In this document: piece after piece, positions 20,071 to 30,107 of the stretch | How the letters are laid out: every line of letters begins with the position of its first letter | How positions within the stretch are numbered: the stretch's first letter is position 1 | DNA from: Aphrocallistes beatrix | Lineage: Eukaryota; Porifera; Hexactinellida; Sceptrulophora; Aphrocallistidae | Length of the DNA: 64,000 nt | Direction: 5' to 3' | NCBI GenBank assembly: GCA_963281255.1 | Contig: OY725496.1 | Coordinates: 1,302,001 to 1,366,000 of the forward strand | Made by a program: the position numbers and the translations under genes | Notes under the pieces: generated by a model | The model's database searches: none | The model's input: only the letters and a program-made list of their open reading frames with translations | Told to the model about the DNA's origin: nothing

Positions 20071-20403
20071 ATGGCAGGTAGATTAGATATGCCACAGTTG
20101 GGTGACTCACCTAATATGTCACCAGATGAAATGAATTCGGACGTTCAAGATCAAGAGTATGGTTCAAACTATGAGGGTCAAGCGAAGATAGATAGCTTTG
20201 AAGTAGAGGAGTTAGATGATATAGTCATTCCGGGAGACCTGGAGATGGAGAAGTTAATTACGGAGAGAATGAGTACCAATGGTTCGTGGAATGAAATTCT
20301 CGGTTTCCAGAACGACATACAGACATCAATAGGACCTGTTCTTGATATGCCTGAGAAAGCAAATTGTGGCAGTAATGATGGAGATCAAGAGGTAGGAGAT
20401 TAA
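20071..20403 (+). CDS. Small acidic ORF, probable transposon exon
   Basis: A 110-residue frame from an ATG at 20,071: MAGRLDMPQLGDSPNMSPDE..., strongly acidic, without a recognisable domain. Near its end GATCAAGAG|GTAGGA would be a good splice donor (about 20,390), so it may be a first coding exon, perhaps of the second hAT transposase whose later parts start near 20,790. It lies wholly within the transposon-rich block, so a host function is unlikely. Confidence 0.35.
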   Translation: MAGRLDMPQLGDSPNMSPDEMNSDVQDQEYGSNYEGQAKIDSFEVEELDDIVIPGDLEMEKLITERMSTNGSWNEILGFQNDIQTSIGPVLDMPEKANCGSNDGDQEVGD

Positions 20404-20789
20404 TTAGTAGAATTGATCATGGCTAGTAGTCTGGTGGAAATGTATCATGTAGTAGCTCAAAATAGTACATAGTTCATAGCCCATAATCATGCCTTGACTC
20501 AATTTTCGTTGAATAAGAATTTGAATTCCAAACTCAACTTTTGAACACTAAGAATTTCTAATTTTATCTATTGTGGTTACCTGACTTTGGAATGCCAAAA
20601 TTAAAGAACAAGACTGTCTAAAGCAAATATTTTTGATGAATTTCTGGGTTCTCATATTATTAGAATATGGTAAACAGCTTTTTAGACAAATTGAAGAGTA
20701 TGAAATTTCATGCTAATGCAACCCATCGTGCCATTGTGTTTGGTACTAAAATAAGCTATTAGCAGTAAAAATAGCAATCCCAGATTATC

Positions 20790-21917
20790 ATCAACCCTTG
20801 AACTAATACAAGCCATTGCGAACAAACTTAAATACTCAGCTGCTGCAAAACAACTCTACGAGGCCTGTGGAGAATTGATTGACAGTGGTGATACATTTAG
20901 CAACATTTATGCTTTATGTCCAACACGGTGGTATGCTTTATGTCCAACATGATAGTTACCTTTAAAGTTCCGCAATGCCACCCAACGGAGTGGGTGGCAT
21001 TGCGGAACTTTAAAGGTAACTACACTCAATTATTAGAGTATTTTGATACTGTAAACAATATGAATATGGTTAAATGTCTAGAAGATTTTGACACATATTT
21101 CACTGTGTCATTATTAGAATCTTTATTTTCTTACACTCACAACCCGCACGTGGTTTTGCAGGAACGTGGCCAGCATATCACAAAATCACTGTGAATACTG
21201 AAGAGACTAGAACAGCAGTTAGACAGTGCGAATACTGAAGAAAAAGCAATTGATTTCTATAGAATAACCAAAGTGGAAGCTCTTAATAGAGGCTGTGACC
21301 TCCCAATTCTTCGACGTGGTAGTCGAAAGTGTGTACGTGGACTAGACCAGTATCGTCCAATCGAGGAATGTGAACTTGAGTCTATATATAGGAATATCTA
21401 TTTAGAGGTGTTTGGGTCTGCTAAAAATGCACTTGAGGAAAAGATTATGAGCTCTGGCCTTGAAAAACTGTCAGATATTGAGTTATTATTATGTGAACCC
21501 ACTGATGTCCTCTGGTCGAGCGTGATTCCCACGATTAACTATGACATTAATACAGAACTAAAGATTGAATTGCCTCGATTTATCAATGAAGTCAAACAAC
21601 AATATGGTACGGACAAGCTGACAAGCAGTATAATCGAATCGATTGATCTGCAGATTTATGAAATATATCCCAATGTAAAATTGTTAGTGACATTTTTGCG
21701 TACTTCTTTCGTATCAAGTAGTGAAGCAGAGAGATCTTTTAGTGCAATGAGGAGGATTAATACCTACCTGAGAAAAACGATGAATGAAAGTCGTATGACA
21801 AGGCTGGCAATATGTCATATTCATTTTGAGGAGCTTGATAAACTCAATTCAAAAGAAGTAATAAACGAATGGATTAAAGGACGTCCTGGGAGGTCTCACA
21901 ATTTTAGTCAACTTTAG
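20790..21917 (+). pseudogene. hAT transposase, ZMYM/P52rIPK-like, with local rearrangement
   Basis: The first part reads LELIQAIANKLKYSAAAKQL and FSNIYALCPTRW (a CPTRW block), then a short rearranged stretch, then ALRNFKGNYTQLLEYFDTVN, a stop near 21,194, and an open frame 21,273-21,917. That last part ends with VTFLRTSFVSSSEAERSFSA, MRRINTYLRKTMNESRMTRL and AICHIHFEELDK, the hATC dimerisation domain in its ZMYM/DUF4371-type form. It differs from the ZBED-like fragment before it, so two hAT families are stacked here. The gene is dead: a stop, the rearrangement, and no catalytic N terminus in frame. Confidence 0.8.
20953..21022. repeat. Perfect 32-bp snap-back inverted repeat inside transposase
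   Basis: The arms 20,953-20,984 and 20,991-21,022 are exact complements around a 6-base loop. The right arm encodes the expected transposase residues; the left arm is the extra copy. An 18-base direct repeat (20,908-20,925 and 20,932-20,949) lies immediately before. Confidence 0.9.
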
Positions 21918-22281
21918 GCAACTCCTATTGAAAATCTTTTGCTCAAAATATGGTCAATATATACGTATATATATATCAAATTGCTGGAAATTTGATGCTG
22001 AGCACGAATTTTACAATAAAAACTGATTTTTCTATCATTTGAAAGGTTAAAACTCAGTTTTCAAAACCGGCGATTTTTAAAGTCCGGGGTCAACGACGAA
22101 GTAGTGCCAAATCACTTTCTGATATTCCGATATCGGTAAACTTTTAGTATGTTACTCCTAGGACATGATACAGCGGAAAAATGCAATAAAACAATTTTTA
22201 AAAAAATGCAATAAAACAATCAATTTTTTTTGGTCATGCATCATATTAACCTGACTATCATTAAATAAAAACATTAAGAAA

Positions 22282-24046
22282 TCAAAATTCAATTGAATAA
22301 TGTTTTATCGGCAGTCCATTCTGTCTAGGATGCAAAGGCACACAAGGACACAATCTCTGTACATTAGAATCCCCTGCAACACAGCTATATAATATTGAAT
22401 CTCTATTTAAAATACACATTTTAAACTCTTTTCCATCTTTTTCAGTTATTTCCAGGCCTGGACCAGGGATCATCAATTTCCTGTCATTTCCACAGTTGGC
22501 ACCCATCGATAACTCTACTTCATCCACACTATCAAGTACATGGAACAGGTTACGTGCACAAATCATACCAGAAGATTGACAAGTAGATTTACAAGACTGC
22601 CCTCTCTCACCTACCACCTTATTCATCTGAGACCTGGATGGCCACATTTGTGATAAACTCTCCTGCCCATACACTTCCAACTCACAAATTACGAATTTAC
22701 TAAATCTACTAATTGATACACACACCTCTTGTACACCGCTCACATTCTTAAAAATCATTACATAGCTCACACGGTCTATTTGAAACTTCTCATGCATCAA
22801 TTCATCGCCCTCTCTATCTAGCAGTGAAACGGTAAACTCAGACACTCCTCCTTCGATTACCTCTCTTAAGTGGAGTCTTTGCCAAGTAGGTAACAAACGA
22901 ATTACCACTTTCCATACCCACACAACAGACTCAGCATCAAATACAACACACACGTCATGATTCCCTCTTTCACCCCGCATATGATAGCAACTGTTCATGT
23001 TCCATATACCATCTGTCATATTTCTCGCAGCAAAGCTTTCTTCTACATTTCTCTTCATACCAGAAGTATCATTAGCCAAACGCACATCTGTTAGCCTTCC
23101 AATAGCTAAGTTCCCACGTTCACAAATCACCAAATTGTCCACAAGGATACCCACTCTCTCCAAGAATCCTACTGCAGTGAATTCGTGTGGCATGAAGCCA
23201 ACAGGCATGGAAGATAAAGGCTGTTGTTTGATTACATTTTCTACAAGGGTTCGAACAGCGGACTCATTTGCATAGTCTAGTGTATGCACCCAAGGATCGC
23301 CTACGAATTGTTCTAAGTACGGGTGCTGTGAGTGATAAGTGAGACTGGTTGGCTTGCCTTTGAAGAAATTATCTGTCCATCGATTCCTCCCTTCACGGAA
23401 TCTGGGTTGCAGAAATATACAACCTTCAGCTATAGCATCCAAAGGCCCCGGCCCATTGAAAGGAAACCCAAGTCCAACGAATAATAAACTCTCACTGAGG
23501 AGCTCTAATAATTTATCATATGCTAACACGCCGTGATTAACGACTGGAAATCCAAAATTTTCCGGCATATTTTTCATTGTTGTGTGGATCTCCAGATACT
23601 CACTCACAATTTTTAGTACACGTTTATTCTCGCGTAGAAAGTCGACATAACTCTTTTCTTTCCCATAGATTACAGCTATTTTCTTCTTAACTTTTAGTTT
23701 GTGTTGAGCAGTCGGTATCATAAAACCTAAGAAGCTGTTGTCAGGTGTGTGTGGGAATAAGGTGAGCATCTGGCGTGTATCTTCAAAATTCCACTTTTCC
23801 CAATGTCCAGGCATTTTGTCACTAAATCTTCGAATGTTAAATTCTGGTTCCGTGCCAAAGCTATCTAAAATACGGAATTTACATTTTAGGCTAAAAACTA
23901 AAGCTTCGGACATTTCATTAATTCCAAGTAGATCAGTAAAAATCAAATCAAAATCTTTTGAATGTACTATCTGATTAAAACTCCTCTGATCTACAACAAT
24001 CTCTAGAGGATAGTTTAAAAGGAGGAGAGAGACAATGAGATTACTA
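22282..24046 (-). CDS. MGAT5: MGAT5-type N-acetylglucosaminyltransferase V, main exon, with inserted F5/8C-like domain
   Basis: The open frame extends to 24,087, but conserved sequence begins at SNLIVSL near 24,045 and ends at a stop at 22,282. Numbering from 24,087: residues 70-125 hold RILDSFGTEPEFN and FPHTPDNSFLGF, and 180-320 hold VNHGVLAYDKLLELL, LFVGLGFPFNGPGPLDAIAE, SQHPYLEQFVGDPW and MPHEFTAVGFLERV. These are landmarks of GT family 18, the Golgi enzyme that adds beta-1,6 GlcNAc to N-glycans. Residues ~496-585 are its Cys-rich C terminus (GQSCKSTCQSSGMIC ... LYSCV ... LCPC). Between the two parts, residues ~325-476 (22,660-23,115) are extra: NLAIGR, TDGIWNMNSCYH, a VVFDAESVVWVWKVVIRL strand block and ending VICELEVYG, the outline of an F5/8-type-C/F-lectin-like carbohydrate-binding fold. 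No stops or shifts. Confidence 0.9.
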
Positions 24047-24048
24047 CT

Positions 24049-24078
24049 GTAAACTTCGAAGACTTTGGAGGAACAGAC
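24049..24078. repeat. Inverted repeat at the intron 3' end
   Basis: Plus strand GTAAACTTCGAAGACTTTGG and onward to GAACAGAC. It pairs with 24,571-24,604. Confidence 0.9.
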
Positions 24079-24265
24079 ATGATTCAAAATAACCTGATTT
24101 ACTTGTACTTGAAAATAAGAAGCAAGTGCAAGTTATAATACTTGTAATGAACTGAAGGAAACTCCAATACTCTCATAAGCATTCAAGGATTTAGTTTCTG
24201 GTTCAAATCAGATCAGTAGATGATTACTAGCATAGAAAGAAAATCAGCTCACACCGGGTGAATCA

Positions 24266-24404
24266 TCCTCTCCATTGGAGAATCAGACGTTCGATTAAAG
24301 AATCAGACGCTCGATTGGAGAATCAGACACTGGACTGGATACTCAGACGCTGGATTAGAGAGTTAGACGTTCGATTGGAGAAATGGACAGCCGATTGGTG
24401 AAAC
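24266..24404 (-). repeat. Minisatellite inside the MGAT5 intron
   Basis: About seven diverged copies of a ~20-base unit resembling GATTGGAGAATCAGACGCTC on the plus strand (24,266-24,404). It lies centrally between the intron's inverted repeats, like the iterated cores of several foldback elements in this window. Confidence 0.8.
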
Positions 24405-24570
24405 AGTTTAAATTAAATATCTTTGAGTCATATCAATTCATTGTTTTTGGTCTTTTTCTGCAAACTTACTATGTATTTGATTTAATCTATCTGGCTACTT
24501 TAACCTTATACTCAGTTTGCTTTGGCCTTGATTGACTGCTAGATTTACAAATGTTTGCTCACATTTTTTT

Positions 24571-24604
24571 GTCTGTTCGTTTCTCCAAAGTCGTCGAAGT
24601 TTCC
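24571..24604. repeat. Inverted repeat at the intron 5' end
   Basis: On the minus strand GGAAACTTCGACGACTTTGG and onward to GAACAGAC begins at the expected exon end. Where the partner has GTAAAC this end has GGAAAC, so a canonical GT donor at the element edge could have been lost by one change. Confidence 0.9.
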
Positions 24605-25115
24605 TCCATTGAACCAATTCTCCGACAGGTCCGCCATTGAGTGCACTTTCGCCCATGTGAACCTCCATCAGACCTAAGTAAAGAAGAATTCGTTTTCTAC
24701 TGATTTTCTCTAATATTCCTGATTTTCTAATAATTTGATATGCTTGAGTCCACTCACTCCAGTCCTGTCTTATCCTACTAGCAATCCACTTCAAATGAAT
24801 ACCATGCTTTCTGAAAAACGAGGAATCAATTAACGCAGGAATATCAGGAACATCCGGTAAATTTGAATCTCGGGATGGAAATCCTGAAGTTTCAATTGAG
24901 ATGGTTTTAGTTTCCTCGCTTCGTAGAGGCAATGAGACATTGGTGGTAAGTTCGATCGGCGGCAGTTGAAAACTATCTGATTCAATTTCAGATATTTTTC
25001 TGTTAGTATATACACGTAGTAAAACCATATTACAAATTAAGAAGATGGAGATAAATAAAGTAACCAGTCTGGATCTCTTTAAACAACATCTCCGAATCAG
25101 CAATTTAGGAATTAA
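24604..25115 (-). CDS. MGAT5: MGAT5-type transferase, upstream exon (membrane anchor and stem)
   Basis: The minus-strand frame encodes LLIRRCCLKRSRLVTLFISI, a short basic tail followed by a hydrophobic signal-anchor (about residues 13-30) typical of type II Golgi enzymes. A stem follows, then IRQDWSEWTQAYQII, and finally RKRILLYLGLMEVHMGESAL and NGGPVGELVQW, the conserved first block of the GT18 catalytic domain. The only nearby in-frame start-like codon at 25,103 is TTG; the first ATG lies inside the membrane segment. Just upstream is a long pyrimidine tract ending TTTTTAG (exon start 25,115), a strong splice acceptor, so an earlier exon with the ATG probably lies beyond 25,115. The two visible exons give a protein close to the usual MGAT5 length plus the inserted domain. 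Confidence 0.85.
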
Positions 25116-25775
25116 CTAAAAAGAAAGAAAGAAAAATAACCAATTTTGGAAAATCTAATTGAAAATTAATATAACTTCTATGAAAAATTCAGTAAAGCGA
25201 TCAGCCAGTCCTTAATACAGTATATACAACATTTGATATTATAAAATAAATATAATAAGTATACGTCAAAGCTGTTAATACAATACGTATGAACATCAAT
25301 ACGAGTATACAAATTATATTTCGATTTATATCGAAAATGTACTATGCTACGATGAAATATTTTATCTCTGCCTCTACAAATTTCGTCTGTAATATCAGTA
25401 GCATATTGTACTAGTAGGGAAGCCGGGAGGGGTCATCGTGGGATTTTTGACACCTAATATTTTCAAACTATTAAGGATGTTTATCAATATATTTGATAGG
25501 TCCCAAGGAATAAAAGTGGCTTGAAGGGTAATGTCGACATTTGTCTTAATGGCGGTCCTTTAAATACCTTTTATTCCTTATATGAAAGTTAAGTTCAAAG
25601 TTAATGAGATCCATAAAGTATTCCGCTTTATTAAATAGCAGTCCATTTTGCTTATAATTATACTTCTGCCATTATATAGTAAACAAACCCACTTGCATTT
25701 TGAGGAAAAACTCCTCTCTGTGAAAATAATCGCATTGTTTTTGATCCCTCATTGCTTTAAGAATACTATACGTGT
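25116..25775. other. Upstream of the MGAT5 exon; no exon identified
   Basis: AT-rich and repeat-poor. The missing first exon and promoter should lie here or farther upstream, but I cannot point to a start codon with confidence. Confidence 0.4.
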
Positions 25776-26117
25776 ATCTTATATATTAAAACACTAGGAT
25801 TTTTTGTTTCTTGGAAAATCGTTTAATATGGGAATTTGAGGGGTGTAGAGATCTAATAGTATCATATTTTCGAATCAGTATGATAAATTATTTGTTTACT
25901 TTTGTTTACAATAGTTGCATAAAATAAACAAATTTTAAAAATAGGCTGGAGGCTAGCTTCCAAAGGTTGACATGGGGCTTTAAGGGGTTAGATTTAGAAT
26001 ATCATATTTTCGGATCTATCTGATAAATTCTTTGTTAACTTTTGTGTACAATAGATATACAATGTAAACACATCGCAAAAATGTCATTGAAATTAGCTTT
26101 CAATCATTGATCTGTTA
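25776..26117 (+). mobile_element. HLE-2 relic with a ~150-bp diverged tandem duplication
   Basis: Starts TCTTATATATTAAAACAC after an A, like the element at 8,503. Two diverged units follow (about 25,840-25,985 and 25,987-26,105), sharing ATATCATATTTTCGGAT-like and TTTGTTAACTTTTGTGTACA-like blocks. The GC-rich tail is absent, and HLE-1 copy 4 follows directly. Confidence 0.4.
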
Positions 26118-26159
26118 TCCTTACTATTAAAACTCGATTAATGTGTATATATGTATATA

Positions 26160-26330
26160 CAGTCGACTCCGCTTAATAGGGCCACTGTTTAATCGAGCCA
26201 CTTTTGGCAGGACCGGAATAGCTCTCACACATAGAAGCTAATACAAAATATTTTCGGTTAATAGGGTCCTCCGCTTAATCGGGGCAAAATGTCCTCTGAC
26301 CGATGTGGCCCTATTAAGCGGAGTCGACTA
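26160..26330. mobile_element. MITE M1, copy 2
   Basis: Ends CAGTCGACTCCGC and GCGGAGTCGACTA in a TA-rich target. Slightly shortened relative to the other copies. Confidence 0.85.
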
Positions 26331-26342
26331 TATATATATATA

Positions 26343-26531
26343 CAGTCGACTCCGCTTAATAGGGCCACTGTTTAATCGGGTCAGCCGCTTAATCGGGCCA
26401 CTTTTGGCAGGACCGGAATAGCTCTCTCACATAGAAGCTAATACAAAATATTTTCGGTTAATGGGGTCCTCCGCTTAATAGGAGGCAAAATGTCCTCTGA
26501 CCGATGTGGCCCTATTAAGCGGAGTCGACTG
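26343..26531. mobile_element. MITE M1, copy 3
   Basis: Complete copy, CAGTCGACTCC to GGAGTCGACTG, flanked by TA, 12 bases from copy 2 in the same orientation. Confidence 0.9.
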
Positions 26532-27036
26532 TATATATATATATATCTGTAACGAATTGATTGAATAAACTACCAGGCACAGAAAGCTGATTTTTGGCAT
26601 GTAGGAGTCTTTTGGCTATGGCTCCACTAAGTTCTGAGCTCAGATGAAAATGTCGACTCATCATGGAATTATGACGTCATTGTGATCTTTTTTATAATTA
26701 GAAATTTCACTTTTTCGACTATAACTCAGTCATTTTAGGTGATAGAAGGCTCAAATTTTAATAGAATGTGTATATTAATATTCCTCACATGTGATACAAC
26801 AATCATCAAAAAATGATCACTCAACACTCTGTTATGAGGTCATCATTACACATCAAAATTTTAAAAATAAAAAATTTGTTGATACCACATGCGCCCACAG
26901 GGTGACTCTCCAAACACAAAATGTCCACTAGCCGCGATACGCAACTGCGCGAATCGCGCTTGTATATGTATACTAAACATGGATGAAAAATAATATATAC
27001 AAAAAATCATAAGTTATTGCTTTGAAGTGTTAATAA

Positions 27037-27968
27037 CAAGCGGGCTTGCCTTGCTTGTGCTGCGCGGCTGGCGGACAATTTGTGTCCGCCAGAGGCGCCG
27101 TTTGTGCGCAGAGGGTCACATTGATTAATTGTAAGGAAAATAACATCTCCAAAACGTTTGTCCTACTGTTATAATCGATATCACACGAAAAATCATCAAA
27201 TTTGTCAATTTTCAAAATTTTTGATGCGCAATGATGACGTCATAACAGAGTGATGAGTCATCATTTTTTGATGATAGTTGTATCATATGTGAGATATATT
27301 AATACACACATTCTATTAAAATATCAGCTTTCTATCACTTAAAATGGTTGAGTTATGGTCGAAAAACTGAAATTTCTAATTATAAAAAAGGTGACAATGA
27401 CGTCATAATTCCATGATGAGGTGACATTTTCGTCTGAGCTCAGAACTTACTGGAGCCATAGCCAAAAGACTCTCACATGCCAAAAATCAGCTTTCTGCGC
27501 CTGGCAGTTTCTTCAATCAATTCGTTACAGATATATATATTTATATACAGTCGAACCTGCTATAACGGCCACTCTATATAACGGTCACCTGCTCAACGCG
27601 GCCAGCGGCCACCCGTTTGTAGTCCCTTTCTGACCCTAAAACTGTGTATAACGGCCATCACCTGTCTATAACGGCCACTCCTGCCTATAACGGCTTTTCA
27701 CCTTTTTATGTGTTTATTACAGGACCTGTTACGATCGATAAACAAGTTTCATGTAATTACTTCAAGTAATAGATTTCTAAAAACTTATATTTATTTCACT
27801 ACGTTGATACCTTTTGGGGATTAAGACAATCACCTGTATATAACGGCCAATTTTGTCCAGTCCTTTGGGTGGCCGTTATATACAGGTTCCACTGTATATA
27901 TATACATGTATATGTATATATATATATATACTAACAAACAAACATTAATCGAGTTTTAATAGTAAGGA
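27037..27968 (-). mobile_element. HLE-1, copy 5, containing an M2 MITE
   Basis: Inverted element from the tail (CAAGCGGGCTTGCC) to GTTTTAATAGTAAGGA. TGACGTCA occurs twice and TGATGAGTCATCA once. An M2 MITE sits in the TA-repeat zone. Confidence 0.8.
27548..27894. mobile_element. MITE M2, copy 2
   Basis: Left end CAGTCGAACCTGCTATAACG, right end CGTTATATACAGGTTCCACTG, flanked by TA. Internal ATAACGGCCA repeats. Confidence 0.85.
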
Positions 27969-27979
27969 TATATATACAC

Positions 27980-28475
27980 CATAGCCTACTGTATATAAAG
28001 CACAGTAACTTGAGGATTTTGGACTAGGGATGCGGTAGAAGATGGTTGGACTAATACATGAGCTGCCGTAATTCAATAAAGAAAGCACAATAGAGATTAG
28101 GAATGTATTGCCAGCATATATAAATATGGTGTCAAAGTACCCATATCCGTTGTTAAAATTCAGATTAGTCACCATGTGATTCCGCAATAGGCTATATTTG
28201 TGACAAATTTGGTGATTTTAAGAGGCCGTTTAAGGGCGCTTCTAAGTGTTTTTATTATTAAATTTTTCGCATTGAACTGAGATGGTTCCTGGATACATTG
28301 TCGAATATCTCGTGAACCATTGAATTTGGACGTCGTAATTATATTATCGCTTAATAGGAAGTAGTATATTCGCTATCAAATGGAATTACTACATTTGAAT
28401 ATCTAGCTATCGTGGTTTTCAAGATATAACCTCAACTGCCCAAAACACGTTTCCATAGCAACATTCCATGAACAA
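27980..28475 (+). mobile_element. Single arm of a CATAGCC foldback (FB-A)
   Basis: It begins CATAGCCTACTGTATATAA and follows one arm of the palindromes at 37,412 and 55,272 as far as CATAGCAACATTCCATG. The opposite arm is missing. Confidence 0.7.
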
Positions 28476-29181
28476 ATTATTTTCCCCCTTTAATTTTGTC
28501 CCTTTGATCTGTGACCCCGTGGTGAGATGTCCCCAAACCTATGGCACTAGGATGATGAATCCTTGAGACATCTGACCCTAAGGTAACGAATCTGAGGGAG
28601 ACCGCCGGCATACCGACATAGGTATAAATATATACAACTGATGGATGACAAGTTTTATAATCATAAATACGTTGGTCAAATGTGCTCTAGTTTTAGTAAA
28701 TAACTAAAAGCCCCGTAAATTTGAATGTTTCCGAGTGATGGAATCCCGAAAGGATTCCAATTTTTCGGGAAACTTTTCTCACCAAAGTATGGTTGAGAAG
28801 CAGTGAATTGAACATCTAATTTCTGTTTAGAATCTATTAACAAAATGAATTATTGTTGGCATCACATTATCATAATCGGGGTCCTACCGACATAACTATA
28901 ACTTATATAAGTATGGCGTGAGGAACTTACAGCTATAGAGACCTCCTAGAGTGATAGTAACGTTATCACATCATTTGAGGGGAGGCTTGTATTATAGGGG
29001 GTTAAATGACAAAAATTTGACCTGGACCAATTTTGGCTCGGGGGATCACTTTTGGGCGGCTAAAATTGGCTTTCACGACAGACCCACTGGGGGGCTTACA
29101 GCGCCCCCAAGAGTCCCAGCTAGATGTTGTCCCCCCGTTAGCCATAAATTCTCCAATTTGAAAGGTTAGTCTAGTGATAGC
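28476..29181. other. Unassigned repeat-poor stretch
   Basis: No gene supported. A local inverted GGAATCC/GGATTCC pair near 28,740 is small. The frame at 28,951-29,169 is low-complexity G-rich sequence. Confidence 0.4.
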
Positions 29182-29331
29182 CAGGGGCGCCGAACATTTC
29201 GAATTCTAAGGAGAATTTCGGGGTCCCAGGGGGGGGCTCAGCCCTCAATTTTGTATTGCGTCTATGGTGATAGTATTGGGGCCCATTGGAGCCCCCAACC
29301 CAGTAGACTCGGGGGCGCCGTGCCGCCCCTG
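29182..29331. mobile_element. Short hAT-like MITE (CAGGGGCGCCG)
   Basis: CAGGGGCGCCGAACATTTCG at the left and GGCGCCGTGCCGCCCCTG at the right are imperfect inverted ends around a G/C-rich core. A target duplication is not obvious. Confidence 0.45.
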
Positions 29332-29354
29332 TTTAGAATATTTCTGAAAATTAA

Positions 29355-29453
29355 CTGTAGAATGCCCAGCATTTATATGGCTTCTGTGCTATAGAAAATG
29401 GCTGGGAGACATCCGCGATATCGGGGACACTGTGTCTCCACTGGGCATTCTAC
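29355..29453. mobile_element. TTAA MITE family T1, copy 1
   Basis: CTGTAGAATGCCCAGC and CTGGGCATTCTACGG are inverted ends; the left flank is TTAA, the right TAAA. The interior GACATCCGCGATATCGGG recurs in a second copy at 52,091. Confidence 0.7.
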
Positions 29454-29464
29454 GGGTAAATCAA

Positions 29465-30000
29465 ATTAAAACTCGATTAATGTTTGTTTATGTATATATA
29501 TATATATATATATCTGTAACGAATTGATTGAAAAAACTGCCAGGCACAAAAAGCTGACTTTTGGAATGTGGAAGTATTTTGGCTATTGCTCCACTAAGTT
29601 CTGACCTCAGACGAAAATGTCGACTCATCATGGAATTATAACGTCATTGTCACCTTTTTATAATTAGAAATTTCAGTTGTTCGACCTTAACTCAGTCATT
29701 TTAAATGATAGAAGGCTGAGATTTTAATAGAATGTGTATATTAATATACCTCACATATGATGCAACTATCTTCAAAAAATGATGCCTCATCACTCTGTTA
29801 TGACGTCATCACTACTCATCAAAAATATGAAAATTGACAAATTTGGTGATTTTTCGAGTGTCGATTATAACAGTAAGAGACAAATTTAGGGAAGTTATCT
29901 CTCTTATCATTATCATTGTGAGCCCAGGTACCCAAAGGGTGCCTCCGGCGGACACAAAGTGTCACCCAGCCGCGGAGCGCAAGCAAGCAAATCGCGCTTG
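29465..30000 (+). mobile_element. HLE-1, copy 6
   Basis: Lacks the first few bases (begins ATTAAAACTCGATTAATG-like), but the rest is full length to ATCGCGCTTG. The first CRE has decayed to TAACGTCA; the second is intact. Confidence 0.75.
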
Positions 30001-30107
30001 TTAATTATACTTCTGCCATTATATAGTACACTCATGCACCAACGGGACAATTGTATTAGAACACTACATTAATTCACATAAAATTTGTACTACTACTAAA
30101 ATGGGTC

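Larger units (their letters stand above)
17855..22141. mobile_element. Foldback-bounded block with ~200-bp inverted arms
   Basis: GTTTACCGAAATCGGAATAT at 17,855 pairs with ATTCCGATATCGGTAAAC at 22,141. Similarity continues inward for about 200 bases (AAAATCGCCGGTTTTGAAAA with its complement; TGCTCAGCATCAAATTTCC with GGAAATTTGATGCTGAGCA). The AATTTGATATATATATTGA core resembles that in the FB-D elements. The 4.3-kb interior holds two different hAT transposase relics, a minisatellite element and a MITE, so the arms enclose cargo that arrived in several steps. Confidence 0.7.
24047..24603 (-). other. MGAT5: MGAT5 intron bounded by terminal inverted repeats
   Basis: Homology requires the upstream exon to join at VQW|S(N)LIVSL. 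The intervening ~557 bases begin and end with a ~30-base inverted repeat (24,571-24,604 and 24,049-24,078) with two mismatches and one 4-base gap. Precise restoration would remove GAAACT...TTTACAG, a non-canonical GA-AG intron. A canonical alternative exists inside the repeats: donor T|GTGAGC after 24,563 and acceptor TCCAAAG| before 24,062; it adds 19 in-frame residues. The sequence alone cannot decide. Confidence 0.7.
26118..26962 (+). mobile_element. HLE-1, copy 4, containing two M1 MITEs
   Basis: It begins TCCTTACTATTAAAAC. Two M1 MITEs are inserted in its TA-microsatellite zone, and it ends in a diverged GC-rich tail (AATCGCGCTTG). The first CRE is intact; the second has mutated to TGAGGTCA. 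Confidence 0.75.

Noticed and set aside
22997..23974. Plus-strand open frames across the MGAT5-like exon
   Set aside because: They are antisense shadows of a 601-codon minus-strand frame with clear family motifs.
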